From Amnibacterium sp. (lineage in GTDB: Bacteria; Actinomycetota; Actinomycetes; Actinomycetales; Microbacteriaceae): a stretch of DNA of 34,775 bases. The stretch is from positions 1-34,775 of the forward strand of contig JAICSU010000010.1 in the NCBI GenBank assembly GCA_025936735.1, in the 5' to 3' direction. The translations under genes and the position numbers were made by a program. Shown here piece by piece: positions 30,856 through 34,775 of the stretch (position 1 is its first letter; each line of letters opens with the position of its first letter). The notes below the pieces were generated by a model that saw only the letters and a list, made by a program, of their open reading frames with translations, made no database searches and was not told the origin of the DNA.

Positions 30856-30867
30856 TACGCTGAGCGG
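30856..30867 (+). promoter_or_regulatory. Leaderless -10 element of the alpha/beta-hydrolase gene
   Basis: TACGCT at 30856-30861, 6 nt (gagcgg) before ATG 30868. The spacer is identical to that of the 12992 gene. Confidence 0.6.
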
Positions 30868-31665
30868 ATGACGGACCTGCACCTGGATCGCGCCGGCGTG
30901 GCCCTCGCCTACGACGTCACCGGCCCGGCCGACGGCCCCGTCGTCGTCGCGGCGCACGGGCTGACCTCGTCGAGAGCGAGCGAGGACGCCTCCGGCGTCT
31001 TCGACTGGAGCGCCATCCCGGCCGCCGGCTTCCGGCTGGTCCGGTACGACGCCCGGGGGCACGGTCGGTCCGGCGGCCGTGACGATCCGGGCGAGTACGC
31101 CTGGCCCCGCCTCGCCGACGACCTCCTCGCGCTCGTGTCCCAGGTGGCGGGAGACCGGCCGGTGGACGTCGTCGGAGCCTCGATGGGAGTCGGGACGGCG
31201 CTCTGGGCCGCCGTGCGTGCGCCCGAGCGGTTCCGCAGGCTCGTACTCGTCATCCCTCCGACGGGATGGGCGACGCGACCCGGGCAGGCGCAGATGTACG
31301 AGGCCGGGGCGCGGTTCGTCGAGGAGCGCGGGCTCGACGCGTTCGTGCGCGGATCCGCGGTGCTCCCGCCGCTCCCGATCCTCGACGCGGCCGGAGCCTG
31401 GCCGCCGCCGGCTCCGGACGTCGCCGAGCCGCTGCTGCCGACCGTGCTCCGCGGTGCGGCCGCGACGGACCTCCCGGACCCCGGCGCGATCGCCGCCCTC
31501 CCGCACCCGGTGCTGCTGCTGCCGTGGGCCGACGACCCCGGACATCCGGTCTCCACCGCGGAGCGGTTGCTCCAGCTCCTCCCGCACGCGACGATGCACG
31601 TCGCGCGGACCCCCGACGACCTGCGCGCCTGGGGGTCGCGGATCGTCGACTTCCTCGAGGCCTGA
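30868..31665 (+). CDS. Alpha/beta-hydrolase fold protein
   Basis: 265 residues, no signal peptide. 'VVVAAHGLTSSR' gives the oxyanion HG, 'VRYDARGHGRSGG' the beta4 loop, and GASMGVG the nucleophile elbow (Ser). An acid follows in LPWADDPGHP. The usual catalytic GH near the C-terminus is not evident: the equivalent stretch reads 'ATMHVARTPDDLRAWG'. The triad may be completed by another His or the protein may be impaired. Substrate unknown. Convergent with pspA, 16 bp between stops. Confidence 0.87.
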   Translation: MTDLHLDRAGVALAYDVTGPADGPVVVAAHGLTSSRASEDASGVFDWSAIPAAGFRLVRYDARGHGRSGGRDDPGEYAWPRLADDLLALVSQVAGDRPVDVVGASMGVGTALWAAVRAPERFRRLVLVIPPTGWATRPGQAQMYEAGARFVEERGLDAFVRGSAVLPPLPILDAAGAWPPPAPDVAEPLLPTVLRGAAATDLPDPGAIAALPHPVLLLPWADDPGHPVSTAERLLQLLPHATMHVARTPDDLRAWGSRIVDFLEA

Positions 31666-31681
31666 TCGGCCTGCCGGCCGG

Positions 31682-32458
31682 TCAGTGGCCGGTCGGCTGC
31701 TCCTCCGCGGAGGGGGCCCGCCCGATGCTCAGCCAGCCGGATCCGCCGCTCGTCGCCGCACGCCGGCGCTGGTCGCGCATGGCCTGCAGCTGGCGTTCGA
31801 TGTCGGCGGAGGAGCGCCCGGCCGCCAGCTGATGGTCGAGGTCCTCGTCCGGGGCGGCGGTCTGGTCCTGCACGATGCCCTTGGCGATGAGCTCGTCCGT
31901 CGCGGCGGCCCGCGCCTGCATCTGCCGCACCTTGTCCTTGGCCTGGTCGACGGCCCGGCCGACGCCGTTGAAGTCGGCGCTGATCCCGGCGACGCTCTCG
32001 TTGGCCTTCACCTGGGCGGATGAGGCCGTGTAGGAGGCCTTCAGGGTCTCCTTCTGCATGCGGAACGCGGCGACCCGGGCGGTCATGCGCCGCTCGTTCT
32101 CGGTCAGGTGCTCCTCCTGCTGACGGAGCGCGTCGAACTGGCCACGCAGGGTCGTGATCTCCTGCTCGAGGGCCGACCGTCGTTCGAGCGCGACCCGGGC
32201 GAGGTCCTCGCGGCCCTGGTCCATCGCCTCCTGCGCCTGATCGCCGAGGCGCTCGTAGCGGGCGCCGATCTCCTCGCCCTGCAGCTCGATGCGCTTCCGC
32301 GCGGTCGCGACCTCGGCGAGCCCCCGGCGCAGCTGGGCGAGCATGTCGACCTGGCGGTCGTAGCTGTCGTCCAGCGACTCCCGCGGGTCGTCCATCCGGT
32401 CGAGCGCGCGGTTCGCCTTGATCCGGAACAGGTTCCGCAGCCGGGTGGAGAACTTCAT
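31682..32458 (-). CDS. PspA/IM30 family envelope-stress protein
   Basis: 258 residues, nearly all helical. The N-terminal amphipathic helix 'STRLRNLFRIKANRALDRM' binds stressed membrane, and 'DPRESLDDSYDRQVDMLAQL' is the family motif; a long coiled coil follows to about residue 190, then a low-complexity tail ending GH. PspA/IM30/Vipp1 proteins polymerise to protect the membrane. Its ATG overlaps the stop of the upstream TM protein (ATGA), showing tight coupling. Confidence 0.93.
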   Translation of the reverse strand: MKFSTRLRNLFRIKANRALDRMDDPRESLDDSYDRQVDMLAQLRRGLAEVATARKRIELQGEEIGARYERLGDQAQEAMDQGREDLARVALERRSALEQEITTLRGQFDALRQQEEHLTENERRMTARVAAFRMQKETLKASYTASSAQVKANESVAGISADFNGVGRAVDQAKDKVRQMQARAAATDELIAKGIVQDQTAAPDEDLDHQLAAGRSSADIERQLQAMRDQRRRAATSGGSGWLSIGRAPSAEEQPTGH

Positions 32459-33078
32459 CGGATCGCTCCCTTCGAGGTCCAGGTCGGGGTGGAGCGGAGG
32501 CCGTCCCGGTCCCGCAGCCGGTCCTGGCCGGCGCGCAGCGCGTTCACCTCTCGGGCCACGTCCGCCCTGAGCTCGGCCATCGCGCCGTCGGAGGCCGCCT
32601 CGAGGCCCGCCGCCACCGCCGCCCTCAGCTGCCGGACGAGGCCGACGAGCTCGGTGACCCGCTGCCGCATCGCGGGCAGCGCGGCTCGCAGCGCATCGTG
32701 GTCGTCCTCGGTCTGCAGCACACGGAGATGCTGATCGACGACGGCGGCCTCGTTCTGGATCCGGCGGAAGAGCGCGGGGGTGTCGCCGGGAAGCCCGAGC
32801 TGCCGGTCGGCCGCCCCGATCGCGACCCGGCCGCCGTCGACGGCCTGCAGCAGCTGCAGTCGCAGCCGCACGACCTCACGGCGTGGCCCGGACTCGGTGA
32901 GCGAGCGCATCCGCAACGAGGCGGCGGTCACCGCGGGGCTGCGCCGGATGCGCCGCACGGTGAGCACGACGGTCGTCGCGACCGCGCCGACCGTGACGGT
33001 GAGCGCCCCACCGGCGATCAGCACGGTGTCGATCACCGCCGTTCCGACGCCCACGTCCATGAGTAGTGGGCCGATCAC
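32455..33078 (-). CDS. Membrane-anchored coiled-coil protein coupled to pspA
   Basis: 207 residues. One N-terminal membrane helix (about residues 14-40, 'VIDTVLIAGGALTVTVGAVA' onward), then a basic stop-transfer RRIRRS and a helical, Leu/Arg-rich cytosolic part. No family recognised. GTG 33078 follows GGAGG by 5 nt; ATG 33060 lacks a good site. Overlap with pspA suggests that it is the membrane partner or sensor for PspA, comparable in role, not clearly in sequence, to PspM of mycobacteria. Confidence 0.82.
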   Translation of the reverse strand: MIGPLLMDVGVGTAVIDTVLIAGGALTVTVGAVATTVVLTVRRIRRSPAVTAASLRMRSLTESGPRREVVRLRLQLLQAVDGGRVAIGAADRQLGLPGDTPALFRRIQNEAAVVDQHLRVLQTEDDHDALRAALPAMRQRVTELVGLVRQLRAAVAAGLEAASDGAMAELRADVAREVNALRAGQDRLRDRDGLRSTPTWTSKGAIR

Positions 33079-33101
33079 CGGGACCTCCGAGGCATGGCGG
33101 A

Positions 33102-33107
33102 AGGGTA
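33102..33107 (-). promoter_or_regulatory. -10 element of the TM-protein/pspA operon
   Basis: TACCCT on the minus strand, 23 bp before GTG 33078, with the GGAGG ribosome site in between. No -35 consensus is visible, which leaves room for an alternative sigma factor or activator. Confidence 0.45.
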
Positions 33108-33135
33108 CGCCGGTCGGATGCGGACCGCGGTTCCC

Positions 33136-34353
33136 CTATCGGCCGACGCTCAGTCGCGCGGTCATCACCTGCACGGCCGCCGCCCGCAGCTTCGCGGCGA
33201 ACGACGGATCAGCCTTCGCCGCGTCGACGAGCGCCGCACGCTCGGCGGGGATGTCCCCGGGCACGATGTCGAGCAGGAGATCGCCGCCCGCGGCCACGAA
33301 CTTCGTCGCCCGCTGCGCCGGGGTCCAGGCCTGCAGCGCCACCGCGCCGCCCACGTCGTCGGACATCACGACGCCGGTGAAGCCGAGCCGCCCGCGCAGA
33401 AGGCCACCGATGACGGTCGAGGAGAAGAGCGCCGGCTGCGAACCGTCGATGCGGTCGTAGATCGCGCTCGACACCATCACGGCCCGGGCGCCCGCGGCCA
33501 TGCCGGAGCTGAACGGCTGCAGGCGGGCGGAGTCGGCGGCGATCGAGTCGTCGACGACGTGTGCGTCGGTGTCGGTGTTCCGGTTCACGCACCCGAGGCC
33601 CGGGAAGTGCTTGACGGTGGCGCCGACACCGGCGGACGCGAGCCCCCGCACGACCGCGGCGACCGATTTGGCGGCGGCCGCCGGATCCGTGCCGTAGTTC
33701 CGGTCGAGGTCCGCGACGGGCGGGTTGTCGTGGACGAAGGCGGGGCACGGGGTGTCGGCGACGGGCGCGAGGTCCAGGTTCACCCCGGCGTCGGACAGCG
33801 CCCGTCCCCAGCGGGCCGTGTCGCTGGTGAGCGCGGACGGCGTCTCGGTGGCCTGGTCGACGGCGGACGGGATCTGCCCGAAGCCCGTTCCGCTCAGCAC
33901 CTGGACCTCGCCGCCCTCCTCGTCGGTCGCGACGAGCAAGGGGGCGGAGGCGCGGGACGCACCGGTCACGGTGTGCACGGCGCTCGCGACGGCATCCACC
34001 CCGGCGCTGCTGCGACCCCGGATCATCACCCCGCCCACCGCACCGTCCCGCACGAGCGGAGCGAGGCTCGCGAACTCGTCCACGGTGGCCGCGGTCATCA
34101 GCACCGTTCCGGCTTGCTCCTCGAGGCTCATCCCCGCCACGATCCCGGTCGCCGAGGTCGCCGACGGTGTGGGCGTGGGCGTCGCGCTCGCGGTGGGACT
34201 GGGACTCGAGCTCGGCGACCCGGTCGGCGCGACGGTGATGCTGGGCGTGTACGTGGAGGCGGGCGGGGCCGCCGCGCACCCGGCGAGCAGCAGCACGCCG
34301 CCGGCCAGGGCGAGGGCCCGCGCCGTCCTCCGCACTCCGCGTCGCGCCGTCAT
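33136..34353 (-). CDS. Glycoside hydrolase family 3 lipoprotein (beta-N-acetylhexosaminidase-like)
   Basis: 405 residues. The lipobox LLAGC puts the lipid-carrying Cys at residue 26; a Ser/Thr/Pro-rich linker runs from about 30 to 70. The barrel carries 'VATDEEGGEVQVL', 'VNLDLAPVADTP', VKHFPGLGCV (near residue 248) and the nucleophile Asp in VVMSDDVGGAVAL (near 329). It is a paralogue of the secreted 28772-30001 enzyme and probably trims peptidoglycan or other GlcNAc polymers at the outer membrane face. It begins 17 bp after the glycosyltransferase stop on the same strand, so the two share a transcript. Confidence 0.92.
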   Translation of the reverse strand: MTARRGVRRTARALALAGGVLLLAGCAAAPPASTYTPSITVAPTGSPSSSPSPTASATPTPTPSATSATGIVAGMSLEEQAGTVLMTAATVDEFASLAPLVRDGAVGGVMIRGRSSAGVDAVASAVHTVTGASRASAPLLVATDEEGGEVQVLSGTGFGQIPSAVDQATETPSALTSDTARWGRALSDAGVNLDLAPVADTPCPAFVHDNPPVADLDRNYGTDPAAAAKSVAAVVRGLASAGVGATVKHFPGLGCVNRNTDTDAHVVDDSIAADSARLQPFSSGMAAGARAVMVSSAIYDRIDGSQPALFSSTVIGGLLRGRLGFTGVVMSDDVGGAVALQAWTPAQRATKFVAAGGDLLLDIVPGDIPAERAALVDAAKADPSFAAKLRAAAVQVMTARLSVGR

Positions 34354-34370
34354 GCCGGCCTCGGCTCCGG

Positions 34371-34775
34371 TCAGTCCGAGATGGCGCTCTTGGCCCGCCG
34401 CGCGAGCGACCGGAACTGGTCGCGGAGCTTCGCGGAGAGGGGAGGCACGTCCGTGACCGGATCGGTGACGTCCTCACCGCGGTACAGCCGCTCGAAGACG
34501 CTGATGGTGGTGTCGATGTCGTGCGGCTCGAGCAGGCGCAGGGACGCCCGCTGCATGACCTGGCGCTCATCCTGGGGCATGGTGAGCACGCGCTCGAGGC
34601 GGTCGGCGAGCGCCGCCACATCCCGGGGCGGGAACAGGTAGCCGTTCTCGCCGTCGCGCACGAGGTGCGGCAGGGCCATCGCATCCGCCGCGACGACCGG
34701 CAGACCCGACGCCATGCCCTCCATGGTGGCGATGGACTGGAGCTCCGCGGTCGAGGGCATGGCGAAGACCGTGGC
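34371..34775 (-). CDS. GT4-type glycosyltransferase, C-terminal part (5' truncated by the window edge)
   Basis: The frame is open through base 34775, so only the last ~134 codons are present. They hold the GT-B donor-binding region: 'FAMPSTAELQSIATMEGMAS' then 'GLPVVAADAMALPHLVRDGE' and 'GYLFPPRDVAALADRLERVL', typical of family 4 retaining glycosyltransferases that make glycolipids or phosphatidylinositol mannosides. The acceptor cannot be named from this fragment. It is immediately upstream of the GH3 lipoprotein gene. Confidence 0.88.
   Translation of the reverse strand, partial: ATVFAMPSTAELQSIATMEGMASGLPVVAADAMALPHLVRDGENGYLFPPRDVAALADRLERVLTMPQDERQVMQRASLRLLEPHDIDTTISVFERLYRGEDVTDPVTDVPPLSAKLRDQFRSLARRAKSAISD

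Overview
The window looks like a chromosomal segment of a high-GC actinobacterium, most likely a member of the Microbacteriaceae. The evidence is very high third-position GC, a type II fatty-acid cluster in the actinobacterial order (PucR/FasR-type regulator, fabD, fabH, acpP, fabF), a convergent DUF3145 gene, a resuscitation-promoting-factor (Rpf) protein, an actinobacterial SOS box, a deazaflavin (F420)-type nitroreductase, and many genes with a -10 hexamer exactly 6 nt before the start codon and no Shine-Dalgarno (leaderless genes). I see no insertion sequence, prophage, integrase or CRISPR array; this is core and near-core chromosome with a few lineage-specific loci.

Layout. 1-4773: regulator (5' end outside the window) and fabD-fabH-acpP-fabF. 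4774-5263: gene-free stretch with two dyad-symmetric direct repeats and terminator-like hairpins, then DUF3145 on the minus strand. 6026-12554: minus-strand block with a quinone oxidoreductase, a short family-A exonuclease/polymerase, a DUF1684 protein, an S9 peptidase and a second quinone oxidoreductase. 12588-12926: a LexA-type operator in front of an 89-residue protein. 12980-15711: secreted coiled-coil/lysozyme-like protein, flavin reductase, and a secreted Rpf-LysM protein behind a ~187-nt leader with pseudoknot potential. 15938-20116: an SDR whose frame runs on antisense to a membrane microprotein, a membrane-anchored HNH-like nuclease, a uridine-kinase-like enzyme and a secreted GH25-like protein. 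20180-24967: azlCD branched-chain amino-acid exporter, GNAT, MarR, a tiny zinc ribbon and an MMPL transporter. 25134-26662: two-gene operon of an unrecognised Cys-rich protein and a seven-repeat beta-propeller. 26701-30001: small enzymes (DDN-type, DUF1801, YciI, SRPBCC) and a secreted GH3. 30134-34775: a CAU tRNA, a membrane protein, an alpha/beta-hydrolase, a TM protein plus PspA pair, a GH3 lipoprotein and a truncated glycosyltransferase.

Common threads: membrane lipid synthesis (FAS-II) and envelope maintenance (Rpf, lysozyme-like protein, GH25-like protein, two GH3 enzymes, PspA, glycosyltransferase). The least explained loci are the propeller/Cys-rich operon, the structured Rpf leader and the SOS-box microgene. 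All functional calls rest on reading motifs by eye; no database search was run.
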